From Veillonella sp. (GTDB taxonomy: Bacteria; Bacillota; Negativicutes; Veillonellales; Veillonellaceae), in the NCBI RefSeq assembly GCF_015058545.1, contig NZ_SVCB01000096.1, positions 1 to 6,703 of the forward strand: a stretch of DNA of 6,703 nt, read 5' to 3'. The position numbers and the translations under genes were made by a program. Below the pieces are notes generated by a model. It saw only the letters and a list, made by a program, of their open reading frames with translations. It made no database searches and was not told the origin of the DNA. Below are positions 1 through 6,186 of the stretch, piece by piece; the first letter of the stretch is position 1; each line of letters begins with the position of its first letter.

Positions 1-1007
1 CCGCCCGGGCACATACAAAAGCTATACGCCGTACGGCCTGTTTCTTTATCATGGTAGACAACAGAGTATTCCGCCGCCCCCAGGCCCAATTCAGCGGGCT
101 CAATGCCGTACTGCGAAATATCGATCATGGACTGCGGATGCTCGATACGCACGCCTACGGCAAAGGGTTTGCTTTCCATGGCAATGCCCGTATTATAAAG
201 CATCTCATACGTATCGCGAGCACTGTGACCCACACCGGCCAATACCAGGCTCGTAGGAATTATTTCTTCATCATTCACTTCAACGCCTACCACCTGATTA
301 TCTGCCAGTTGAAGTTTGGTAAGTTTCGCACCGAAGCGAACGTCACCGCCCCAGGCGATAATCTGCTCGCGCATGGCTTTTACCATGCCACGCAGTACGT
401 CCGTCCCTACATGAGGCTTATGTTTATAAAGAATCTCTTGCGGCGCCCCGAATTGCACAAAATATTTGGCGATTTCATGGAGTCGCGGATGGGTAACGCG
501 GGTGGTTAATTTACCATCCGAGAAAGTACCGGCACCGCCTTCACCGAATTGTACATTCGATTCCGCTTTGAATTCACCGGTTTGCCAAAACGTTTCCACA
601 TCTTGCGAACGTTGATCGACGTCTTGGCCGCGCTCCAATACAATGGGGCGATAGCCTTCACGGGCGAGGTAAAAAGCTGCCAACATACCGGCCGGACCAA
701 AGCCGACCACCACCGGGCGCTCTTTTAAAACCTGCTCGCCATGTACAATCGGCTCCGGTTCGATAGGCTCCATGGTGCTCACATTTTTATCACGGCCAAG
801 CTTTTTCATAACCGCCGCTTCGTTCTGCACCGCCACGAACAAGGTATACACGAAGGTAATATGCGGTTTTTTACGAGCATCTACGGCTCGTCTCACTACA
901 TGAATCTCTTGAATCTGATCTTTTAAGACAGGAAATTTATGAACAAGTAAGGCTTCCAGGGGATTTTTATTTTTTACATCCACTCGAAAATTAATTATTC
1001 TGAGCAT
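1..1007 (-). CDS. FAD-dependent dehydrogenase, COG2509 type (3' end beyond the left edge)
   Basis: A putative cytoplasmic NAD(P)/FAD-dependent oxidoreductase whose substrate is unknown. The reading frame is open from the ATG at 1007 to the window edge (335 codons; family members are usually somewhat over 500). Residues 1-60 form the family's N-terminal alpha/beta domain, ending in VVRRAVDARKKPHITFVY. The FAD-binding Rossmann motif GFGPAG is at 102-107, closed by an acidic residue in VLERG (123-127). Further family signatures are QFGEGGAGTFSDGKL (153-167), VGHSARDTYEML (259-270) and FCMCPG at the edge. The start is supported by AGGAG six bases upstream and by a typical N-terminus. It overlaps the end of cdaR by 17 bp, so translation is probably coupled. 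Family membership is seen from motifs; a link to c-di-AMP or cell-wall precursor supply is only inferred from the neighbours. Confidence 0.92.
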   Translation of the reverse strand, partial: MLRIINFRVDVKNKNPLEALLVHKFPVLKDQIQEIHVVRRAVDARKKPHITFVYTLFVAVQNEAAVMKKLGRDKNVSTMEPIEPEPIVHGEQVLKERPVVVGFGPAGMLAAFYLAREGYRPIVLERGQDVDQRSQDVETFWQTGEFKAESNVQFGEGGAGTFSDGKLTTRVTHPRLHEIAKYFVQFGAPQEILYKHKPHVGTDVLRGMVKAMREQIIAWGGDVRFGAKLTKLQLADNQVVGVEVNDEEIIPTSLVLAGVGHSARDTYEMLYNTGIAMESKPFAVGVRIEHPQSMIDISQYGIEPAELGLGAAEYSVVYHDKETGRTAYSFCMCPG

Positions 1008-1947
1008 TAGTGTCTCCTAAATATTTTTTGACGATTTCTACAATTACGTGCACTCTCGCCGGAGTTGCCGTATAGTTTTCATTCGATACTAAATCATAGT
1101 CCCCTTCAATATTGGCAACTTGGCCGTTAAGCGGAATGTCGATGGTACGAATTTCGGTGAGGTCTTTAATGACCCCTTCTTTGCCGCTCACAAGAACTTG
1201 TTGCGGCTCTACGGTAACGCTCTTAACGGCATACTCATTGCTCAAGGTACCGGTTAAATTGGCCACGGCCGGTAAGTTTTTCTCAAAACGAATCTGCTCC
1301 AAGTCAATTTGAGCCTGCCCTTGGCGCGGCGTAATTGTTACATTGTCTACCGCCTTGCCCGCTGTATCAACAGCCACCATCATACCGGAGGCAGTAAAAT
1401 CAGCACGGCGATCATTCATTTTAACGCGCAGTACCACATGGGCTACCGCATCAACTTGCTGTTTCGCACCACTTACGGTTACCACTTTCGGCACCGTGTT
1501 AATGGATTTAATGGCCACGTCTTCCAGAACTTTACCGAGCTGTTGTACCTCTACGGGCACTTCACGCAAGGTATATTCATCCACGTTTACATTCACCGAA
1601 TCCGGCGTCATGCTCACGAGGCTCACCCCGGAAGGCGGGGTAAACTGCACCTGAATATTTTGCTGCCCCGGTGCCACATCCCCCATATCCATATACGCTT
1701 TAAGGGTGCTTTGATTAATAGCTAAGATGGAATTACGCGGTCCGCGCAAGTGGATATGCACTTCCGACGGAATATTTTCAACAACATACTGGGAGTTCAA
1801 ATTCTGCATTTGCACCGGCACGGTGTAATTAATATCCACAATCGGATTTTGTTCCTTCATTACAAAGAACCACAATAAAATGGCACCTAAGAGGGACAAA
1901 ATTTTAGCCATCCAATGGCCTTGAATTTTATGAATAAAACGCATCAT
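991..1947 (-). CDS. cdaR: CdaR: YbbR-domain regulator of diadenylate cyclase
   Basis: An extracytoplasmic, membrane-anchored partner of CdaA; in Bacillus and Listeria CdaR binds CdaA and modulates c-di-AMP synthesis. The 318-residue protein has a short cytoplasmic N-terminus, one hydrophobic segment at about 13-30 (ending LLWFFVM) and a long outside portion. That portion reads as three YbbR-like beta-rich repeats at about 36-125, 128-215 and 222-308, each opening with a strand such as VPVEV or LPAVANL and closing with a valine-rich strand such as DSVNVNVDE. The start ATG overlaps the cdaA stop (ATGA) and has GGAGGG seven bases upstream, inside the last cdaA codons, so the two are translationally coupled. 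The second codon is also ATG and could serve as the start. The number of repeats is estimated by eye; the family call rests on sequence pattern plus position after cdaA. Confidence 0.95.
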   Translation of the reverse strand: MMRFIHKIQGHWMAKILSLLGAILLWFFVMKEQNPIVDINYTVPVQMQNLNSQYVVENIPSEVHIHLRGPRNSILAINQSTLKAYMDMGDVAPGQQNIQVQFTPPSGVSLVSMTPDSVNVNVDEYTLREVPVEVQQLGKVLEDVAIKSINTVPKVVTVSGAKQQVDAVAHVVLRVKMNDRRADFTASGMMVAVDTAGKAVDNVTITPRQGQAQIDLEQIRFEKNLPAVANLTGTLSNEYAVKSVTVEPQQVLVSGKEGVIKDLTEIRTIDIPLNGQVANIEGDYDLVSNENYTATPARVHVIVEIVKKYLGDTNAQNN

Positions 1948-2762
1948 TTTTTAGCCCTCCATTTCTTCAAGAAGGACAACGCGTTCTTAGGACGTTCCAT
2001 GAAGGCACGCAAGGATTCGCGCAATTGTTCTTCCGGTAAATGACGGTAAATATGACCGCCGTAAGTATAGGAAATTTTACCGGTTTCTTCACTCACAACG
2101 AGTACTACCGCATCAGCCTGTTCACTGAGGCCTATAGCCGCACGGTGACGCGTCCCCAATTCAGTACTTAAGGAGCGATCCTGCGTCAACGGTAACAAAC
2201 AGCCCGCCGCCATAATGCGGTTGCCGCGAATAACAACGGCACCGTCATGAAGCGGTGTATTCGGAATAAATATGTTATTTAAAAGTTCTCTAGACACCTT
2301 ACCGTCAATCTCGATGCCCGTATCGATGATTTCGCCGAGCCCCACTTCACGTTCAAATACGATTAACGCACCGATGCGATCACGGGACATGACTTTCGCC
2401 GACGCCATTACTTCATTCACTAAAGTATCGATTTCAACTTCACTCACCTCTTGTGATTTTGAAAAAAGTCGTCCACGGCCCAATCGTTCCAACGCACGGC
2501 GCAATTCCGGCTGAAATACTACCGGCAACGCAACCAATAAGACCGTCATCCCTTGCTGCAACAACCAGCTGATAACGTGTAAATCAAAGAAACGGCTGGC
2601 CACATTAATAAGACCAAGTACGATAAGACCTTTTAACAGCGCCATAGCGCGGGTGTCTCTAATTTGTTTATATAGATAATATAATAAAACCGCTACCGAT
2701 AAAATATCGACTAAGTCACCGAAGCGGAATGTTTCAATTAAACCTTGCAACTGTGCCATCAT
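1944..2762 (-). CDS. cdaA: CdaA: membrane-bound diadenylate cyclase
   Basis: Condenses two ATP into cyclic di-AMP, a second messenger controlling osmolyte transport and cell-wall homeostasis in Bacillota. The start chosen is the ATG at 2762 (272 residues, close to the usual length of about 273), nine bases after AGGAG; the next codon is also ATG. An upstream in-frame ATG at 2807 would add 15 residues (MYSLFICEPPEEWLY), but these read through the ribosome-binding site and are unlike the family. Three hydrophobic segments lie at about 17-31, 38-57 and 62-83, followed by a basic and coiled linker (PELRRALERLGRGRLF) and the DAC (DisA_N) domain at about 105-245. The catalytic DGA is at 173-175 in PLHDGAVVI and the ATP-binding RHR at 205-207 in LGTRHRAAIG. 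Both motifs are intact, so activity is expected. It is the first gene of the cdaA-cdaR-dehydrogenase unit and has its own candidate promoter at 2833-2861. Confidence 0.97.
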   Translation of the reverse strand: MMAQLQGLIETFRFGDLVDILSVAVLLYYLYKQIRDTRAMALLKGLIVLGLINVASRFFDLHVISWLLQQGMTVLLVALPVVFQPELRRALERLGRGRLFSKSQEVSEVEIDTLVNEVMASAKVMSRDRIGALIVFEREVGLGEIIDTGIEIDGKVSRELLNNIFIPNTPLHDGAVVIRGNRIMAAGCLLPLTQDRSLSTELGTRHRAAIGLSEQADAVVLVVSEETGKISYTYGGHIYRHLPEEQLRESLRAFMERPKNALSFLKKWRAKK

Positions 2763-2771
2763 ATATAACCA

Positions 2772-2782
2772 CTCCTCAGGAG
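2772..2782 (-). promoter_or_regulatory. cdaA ribosome-binding site inside a small self-complementary hairpin
   Basis: Read on the minus strand, CTCC (2782-2779), TGA and GGAG (2775-2772) form a 4-bp stem with a three-base loop. The 3' arm is the Shine-Dalgarno core of cdaA, nine bases before its ATG, so the hairpin would compete with ribosome binding. The site also fixes the start at 2762 rather than 2807. The base pairing is seen directly; any regulatory effect is inference, because a 4-bp stem is weak. Confidence 0.5.
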
Positions 2783-2796
2783 GTTCACAAATAAAT

Positions 2797-2831
2797 AAAG
2801 AGTACACTGCGCTGACGCACAGGTACTCTTT
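2797..2831 (-). terminator. Rho-independent-type terminator between the hydroxylase operon and cdaA
   Basis: A perfect 9-bp inverted repeat, AAAGAGTAC and GTACTCTTT, flanks a 3/2 internal loop and a second stem, TGCG and CGCA, with the tetraloop TCAG. On the minus strand the hairpin runs into CTTTATTTATTTG, an interrupted T-tract. It starts 56 bases after the stop of the last hydroxylase-operon gene. The plus-strand reading has a comparable T-rich tail (CTTTTATTTTACC), so it could work in both directions, although no plus-strand gene is seen arriving here. The promoter for cdaA overlaps its outer end, so transcripts starting at the expected +1 would carry only part of the 5' arm. Confidence 0.7.
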
Positions 2832-2832
2832 T

Positions 2833-2861
2833 ATTTTACCTTATTTTGAGAGTGCTGTAAA
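2833..2861 (-). promoter_or_regulatory. Candidate sigma-A promoter for cdaA-cdaR
   Basis: The minus strand has a -35 box TTTACA (2861-2856, one mismatch to TTGACA), exactly 17 bases of spacer, and a -10 box TAAAAT (2838-2833, one mismatch to TATAAT). Transcription should start near 2825-2828, giving a leader of roughly 65 bases before the cdaA ATG at 2762. The boxes and spacing are read directly; use as a promoter is inferred from this match and from its position between the last hydroxylase-operon gene and cdaA. Confidence 0.65.
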
Positions 2862-2883
2862 TTTGATAACCAAGAATTACAGC
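2854..2883. repeat. 7-bp inverted repeat overlapping the cdaA -35 box
   Basis: GCTGTAA (2854-2860) and TTACAGC (2877-2883) are perfect inverted copies separated by 16 bases, with a further TTG (2863-2865) and CAA (2871-2873) pairing inside around the loop ATAAC. One arm covers most of the -35 box of the candidate cdaA promoter. It could be a protein-binding operator, or an RNA hairpin just after the stop codon of the upstream gene. The symmetry is seen; the role is unknown. Confidence 0.4.
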
Positions 2884-2886
2884 GGA

Positions 2887-3201
2887 TTATACATTCTGCG
2901 TTTCAATCCAAACGTCCAGGTTACCGCCGCAAACCATGCCTTCTTTAACAGCGGCATCATCATTCAAATCAACCATAATTCGACGATGTGCTTCTTTTAA
3001 CTTAAGAGCCTCTAAGGCACTCAAACGGATTTCGTTTTCCGCCCGACCGCCGCCGATAGTTCCGAAAATGGAACCGTCCGGATGTACCACCATCGTGGTG
3101 CCCGCTTTGCGCGGTGTAGACCCGTGCGTCTGCAAAATTGTGGCAATCGCCAAGGTATCTTTCTCATGTCCCTGTAAATAGCGGACAAATTCTCGTTTCA
3201 T
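2887..3201 (-). CDS. xdhC: Stand-alone XdhC/CoxI N-terminal domain protein
   Basis: A 104-residue protein that is essentially one XdhC_CoxI domain (PF02625 type) and nothing else. Full-length XdhC proteins bind molybdenum cofactor and deliver its mature form to the apo-hydroxylase. Family signatures are all present: TILQTHGSTPRKAGTTMVV (21-39), FGTIGGGRAENEI (46-58) and the Cys-containing MVCGGNLDVWIE (89-100). It stops at the point where a full-length XdhC would continue into its Rossmann domain. Its ATG is two bases after the stop of the preceding XdhC-type gene, with GGAG inside that gene's last codons, so the pair is co-translated. It is probably a partner of that neighbour, supplying the motifs the neighbour lacks; this is inference. 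It is the last gene before the terminator at 2797-2831. Confidence 0.9.
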   Translation of the reverse strand: MKREFVRYLQGHEKDTLAIATILQTHGSTPRKAGTTMVVHPDGSIFGTIGGGRAENEIRLSALEALKLKEAHRRIMVDLNDDAAVKEGMVCGGNLDVWIETQNV

Positions 3202-3203
3202 AC

Positions 3204-3920
3204 TTACTTTTCTCCTTCCGATAAGAAACCGCCCTTATGACCACGAGTTACTGCCAGATATTCGCTTACAATAGATAATGCGATTTCTTCCGGTGTTTGT
3301 GCCCCCAAAGACAAGCCGATAGGTGCGTAAATTTTATCTAATTCTGTCTGGGTCCAGCCCTCTTCTTTTAATACTTCAAAGGCATGGTATACCCGTTTAT
3401 GACTGCCCATCATGCCCATATAGGTGGCATCAACCAAATGACGTACCTGATGAAGGCAAATACTGTCGTATTCATGAGCTCTGGTAACGATGATAATGCC
3501 CTTATAATTGTTAAGCGGCAATTTCGCTGCCAAATTATTAAAGTCAATGCATTGACGACGAACGCGTTCATCAAAAAAGTCGGGCCGTAAATATTCGGGA
3601 CGGTCATCGGCTACGGTCACATGGCAGCCGATAAATAATAACATATCCGCAATACAGCGGCTCACATGGCCGGCACCCAGCACTAATACTTCCGGATCTT
3701 TTTCAACCGGTTGCACAAAGCATTTCATAGCTCCCAAATTCAATACTTCGGGGCGTTGTTCCGGATTGATGCAGATGCCATCTACCGCATCACCATATAC
3801 CACTTCGCCTTTTTCACTATACAATACTTTATCTCCTTGTCGTTCACCACTTAAAACAGTCACCATGATTGATTTTTCATCTTGTGACAAACGCTTTTCA
3901 ATTACATCATATAAACTCAT
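3204..3920 (-). CDS. xdhC: XdhC-type maturation protein with Rossmann domain and degenerate N-terminal domain
   Basis: A 238-residue member of the XdhC family, which prepares molybdenum cofactor for insertion into xanthine dehydrogenase-type enzymes. The C-terminal XdhC_C Rossmann domain starts at about 77 with VLVLGAGHVSRCIADML, followed by VTVADDRPEYL (101-111), VTRAHEYD (145-152), YMGMMGSHKRV (167-177) and the end motif YAPIGLSLGAQTPEEIALSI (198-217). The first 75 residues look like a shortened XdhC_CoxI domain: VTVLSGERQGDKVLY and the later CFVQPVEKDPEVLVLG keep the strand pattern, but GSxPR, GGG and CGG are absent. The next gene encodes exactly that missing domain intact. The start has TTGAGG close upstream (about five bases) and lies 19 bases after the yqeB stop. 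The degenerate-domain reading is by eye and would need a structural model. Confidence 0.9.
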   Translation of the reverse strand: MSLYDVIEKRLSQDEKSIMVTVLSGERQGDKVLYSEKGEVVYGDAVDGICINPEQRPEVLNLGAMKCFVQPVEKDPEVLVLGAGHVSRCIADMLLFIGCHVTVADDRPEYLRPDFFDERVRRQCIDFNNLAAKLPLNNYKGIIIVTRAHEYDSICLHQVRHLVDATYMGMMGSHKRVYHAFEVLKEEGWTQTELDKIYAPIGLSLGAQTPEEIALSIVSEYLAVTRGHKGGFLSEGEK

Positions 3921-3939
3921 AAAAACCTCAAATTCTACC

Positions 3940-4788
3940 TTAATGTAAATCTATATCGGACGACATTACTTTATGGCCCGTCTGCTTTTTAGATTCTTCA
4001 TACAAAAACGCCAGTATAGCTTCCATAACGCCGCCGGCAACCGCCAAGGCTTTATCGGAAATGCTATAACAGTGAGATTTCTCGCAACGGGCGTCCACAT
4101 CGGCCAATTTAAAGCCCTTCGTTACCATCAAACCGGATGCCAAAACGCCGCGCAAAATGCCGGCAATCTGCGATACAACCGGTGTGCCATCCACAAAACC
4201 GATGGTTTCACCGGCTTCCACTTCTTCACCGATATGACGGCGAGCCGTAAACAAGCCGTCGCACGGGGAATGCATAACTCGCTCAATGGTATAACCGCCT
4301 ACATTACCGGGCACGCCCGTATTCGGTAAGGCGGAACCGTCATAAATACAACGGCCCAACGTGTGACCGCGCATAGTTTCCACTACGACGTCTACATCAT
4401 CACCGGCGGTGAAGCCCGGTCCGCAACCGATTACCAGCGGCGCATCGTCATTGCGCGTGCCTACATTGCGTTTAGCCAAAATGGCATCCACCACGATATC
4501 CGGCTTCAAGGCCTCCAATACTGTTCGGTAGTCCTCAGTCACTACCGGTATTATATCTTCGCCGCGTTCCAAAATAGCTTTAGCTTCCGCCAAAGTTACA
4601 TGGCGCGCCACGTAACGTTCCAATAAAACTTCCCCGCGATGCACAGCCGCCCCATAACACACCTTGCGACGAATCATCGTAGGAATCGGTAATTCATTAA
4701 TCACAACAGGAAAACCGGCGCGGCGTAAGCGATACACACAACCGGAGGCAATATCGCCGCCACTGCGCATTAATATTAATGGTTTCAT
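3940..4788 (-). CDS. yqeB: YqeB: selenium-dependent molybdenum hydroxylase maturation protein
   Basis: A 282-residue cytoplasmic protein of the YqeB/EF2563 family, found in genomes that make molybdenum hydroxylases with a labile selenium cofactor; its exact reaction is not established. The N-terminus has the family hallmark MRSGGDIASGCVYRLRRAGF (7-26), a nucleotide-binding-like glycine turn, followed by NELPIPTMIRRKVCYGAAVH (31-50). The middle contains DAILAKRN (101-108), VIGCGPGFTAGDDVDVVVET (119-138) and GVPGNVGGYTIERV (158-171). Residues 172-235 (SPCDGLF, IGEEVEAGETIGFVDG, GFKLADVDAR) resemble a barrel-sandwich fold of the biotinyl/lipoyl kind without the modified lysine. The start overlaps the stop of the upstream MocA-type gene (ATGA), with GAGG six bases upstream. 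With yqeC and mocA next to it, this gene is a main reason to predict a Se-dependent hydroxylase here. Confidence 0.93.
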   Translation of the reverse strand: MKPLILMRSGGDIASGCVYRLRRAGFPVVINELPIPTMIRRKVCYGAAVHRGEVLLERYVARHVTLAEAKAILERGEDIIPVVTEDYRTVLEALKPDIVVDAILAKRNVGTRNDDAPLVIGCGPGFTAGDDVDVVVETMRGHTLGRCIYDGSALPNTGVPGNVGGYTIERVMHSPCDGLFTARRHIGEEVEAGETIGFVDGTPVVSQIAGILRGVLASGLMVTKGFKLADVDARCEKSHCYSISDKALAVAGGVMEAILAFLYEESKKQTGHKVMSSDIDLH

Positions 4789-5396
4789 ATTTTTCCTCGC
4801 CTATTATACAACTGTTCATATTCAAACGGCGTATCTACATCGACGCCGATAGGTTCTGAAATTTCGATAAATTGCACATACTCTTTAGCCGCCCCGCGAA
4901 TCAGACGGCGACCCCCTTCATCCCCCACTAACTGTTGTAAAGCGTCTTTCCAATCAGGTGAAAAAATAACCGGATTACCCCTTTCTTTATTTGGTCCGTA
5001 TAAAGGACACAGAATGGGCTTATCGTTTGAGTCAAGTTGACTGTAAACGGCTTGCATTTGCCTTACAGCCTCTTTCGTCATGAGCGGTTGATCCGCCACG
5101 GCACAAAGCACCGGTCTTGCAGAATCGGCCAAGGCGGCGATTCCCACAGCCAAGGAACGGCTTTGTCCCGCTTCCGGTTCTTCGTTATAAACAGCAGTAA
5201 AGCCACATGCATTTGCTATGCGTGCCGCTTCCTCTGCCCGTTCTCCCCCTATAACTACGATTTGTTTGCCTCCCAAGCCGCTGTATACCTGACAGGCGGC
5301 CTCTAAGAGAGTACCTCCGCGCCATGGCAACAAGACTTTGGAGGTCCCCATGCGGCGGCTGAGCCCCGCCGCCAAAATAACTACATCAATTTCCAT
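4785..5396 (-). CDS. mocA: MocA/YgfJ-type molybdenum cofactor nucleotidyltransferase
   Basis: A 203-residue nucleotidyltransferase of the MobA/MocA group. MocA transfers CMP from CTP to molybdopterin-Mo; the YgfJ branch found in selenium-hydroxylase loci is assumed to act similarly, but its nucleotide is not shown by the sequence. The N-terminal nucleotide-binding signature is LAAGLSRRMGTSKVLLPW (8-25) with the lysine at 20. Then come GQSRSLAVGI (77-86), the metal-binding VADQPLM (100-106), RGNPVIFSP (139-147) and the C-terminal DVDTPFEYEQL (186-196), all normal for the family. The start has AGGA seven bases upstream and lies 13 bases after the yqeC stop; the 3' end overlaps yqeB by 4 bp. Calling it MocA rather than MobA rests on LLPW and RGNPVIF, on the hydroxylase context and on its neighbours. 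Confidence 0.9.
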   Translation of the reverse strand: MEIDVVILAAGLSRRMGTSKVLLPWRGGTLLEAACQVYSGLGGKQIVVIGGERAEEAARIANACGFTAVYNEEPEAGQSRSLAVGIAALADSARPVLCAVADQPLMTKEAVRQMQAVYSQLDSNDKPILCPLYGPNKERGNPVIFSPDWKDALQQLVGDEGGRRLIRGAAKEYVQFIEISEPIGVDVDTPFEYEQLYNRRGKI

Positions 5397-5409
5397 TGTG
5401 TATTCCTAA

Positions 5410-6168
5410 TTATTGCCACTGAATAACACGGGCAATTTCACAGCTGGCTTTATAACCGTCGGCCAAAACAATCATGGAGAATTTGCTGTCCGCTAAGGCG
5501 TCAAGGAAGGAATCGATAATGCGATGTTGCACCGTATCATAGCCGGTACAGAATAAAATTCGCTTACCTTGGCTGTACTGGAACAAACCTTGCGGATGCA
5601 GTACCAACCGCGCCAACATGGATGGCGTTACTACGGCCCCTTCGGCACGTTCCATAATCTGCGCTACCGCACCTAAATTATGAACATGTTCCTCCGTAAG
5701 TTCGGTGCCGAGCATTTGTAAATTGACTACCCCGATGGTAGTCGTCGTTTTGGATGGAATAATCGGTTCCGTCGTTTTTGGTGCTTTCACCCATTTTTCT
5801 TTAGCACCGTCCGCTTCAACCAAAATTTGCCAGTTTGGATGTACCATGTACATCGCATCAATAGCCTGGGGCTTCAATGAGGTTACTTTGGTGCCGTCCA
5901 CACCGCTGAACCAAGCTGCACACCGTCCCCGCTGCATAGCTTTGTGACATGCGTCTTCCGCATCATTAAAATCAGTCCCGTAATAGGGATTCCACAAAGC
6001 TACCTGAGATTCATACAGTTTGGTAGTCGTCGTAACTAATGTCGGTTGTCCTATTAAACCTGCATATTCTACCAATTTAGACAATACAGTTGTCTTACCG
6101 CCAGCCCCTACAATGGCTGTAATCCCCGGTTCAATCAACGAATTCCAATGTTTAGCTTGAATCATCAT
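5410..6168 (-). CDS. yqeC: YqeC: putative selenium-dependent hydroxylase accessory protein
   Basis: A 252-residue P-loop protein of the YqeC family, which co-occurs with YqeB, SelD and selenium-containing molybdenum hydroxylases; it is thought to take part in making or inserting the Se-bearing cofactor, with no proven reaction. The P-loop GAGGKTT is at 21-27 in ITAIVGAGGKTTVLSKL, followed by LVTTTTKLY (44-52). The Walker B-like region is ILVEADGAKEKWVKAP (115-130), leading into TEPIIP (132-137). VLADGYKASCE is near the C-terminus (234-244). The start is the first of two ATG codons (6168, 6165), with GGAGG seven bases before it. It follows the hydroxylase large subunit after 53 bases and precedes mocA by 13 bases, so all are probably one transcript. 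A nucleotide-dependent step is inferred from the P-loop only. Confidence 0.92.
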   Translation of the reverse strand: MMIQAKHWNSLIEPGITAIVGAGGKTTVLSKLVEYAGLIGQPTLVTTTTKLYESQVALWNPYYGTDFNDAEDACHKAMQRGRCAAWFSGVDGTKVTSLKPQAIDAMYMVHPNWQILVEADGAKEKWVKAPKTTEPIIPSKTTTTIGVVNLQMLGTELTEEHVHNLGAVAQIMERAEGAVVTPSMLARLVLHPQGLFQYSQGKRILFCTGYDTVQHRIIDSFLDALADSKFSMIVLADGYKASCEIARVIQWQ

Positions 6169-6186
6169 GGCCGTTCCTCCTCAGTA

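Noticed and set aside
51..509. Long plus-strand open frame of 152 codons, and similar ones such as 1309-1725 and 3973-4329
   Set aside because: They lie antisense to well-recognised minus-strand genes, have no family resemblance or convincing ribosome-binding sites, and are explained by the codon use of the opposite strand.
506..700. Minus-strand open frame of 64 codons, and another at 3410-3607
   Set aside because: Both are out of frame inside the dehydrogenase and the XdhC-type gene, whose correct frames carry clear family motifs through the same bases.
2763..2807. Upstream ATG at 2807 as the start of cdaA
   Set aside because: The extra residues are encoded by the terminator arm and the ribosome-binding site, the ATG lacks a good Shine-Dalgarno, and the start at 2762 gives the usual family length.
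2763..2830. c-di-AMP riboswitch in the cdaA leader
   Set aside because: The expected leader is only about 65 bases, too short for the two-lobed ydaO-type aptamer, and none of its conserved segments is recognisable.
3190..3215. Possible frameshift breaking one xdhC into two genes
   Set aside because: The domain order is Rossmann first and N-terminal domain second, opposite to fused XdhC; the second gene has its own ribosome-binding site and ATG, so two genuine genes fit better.
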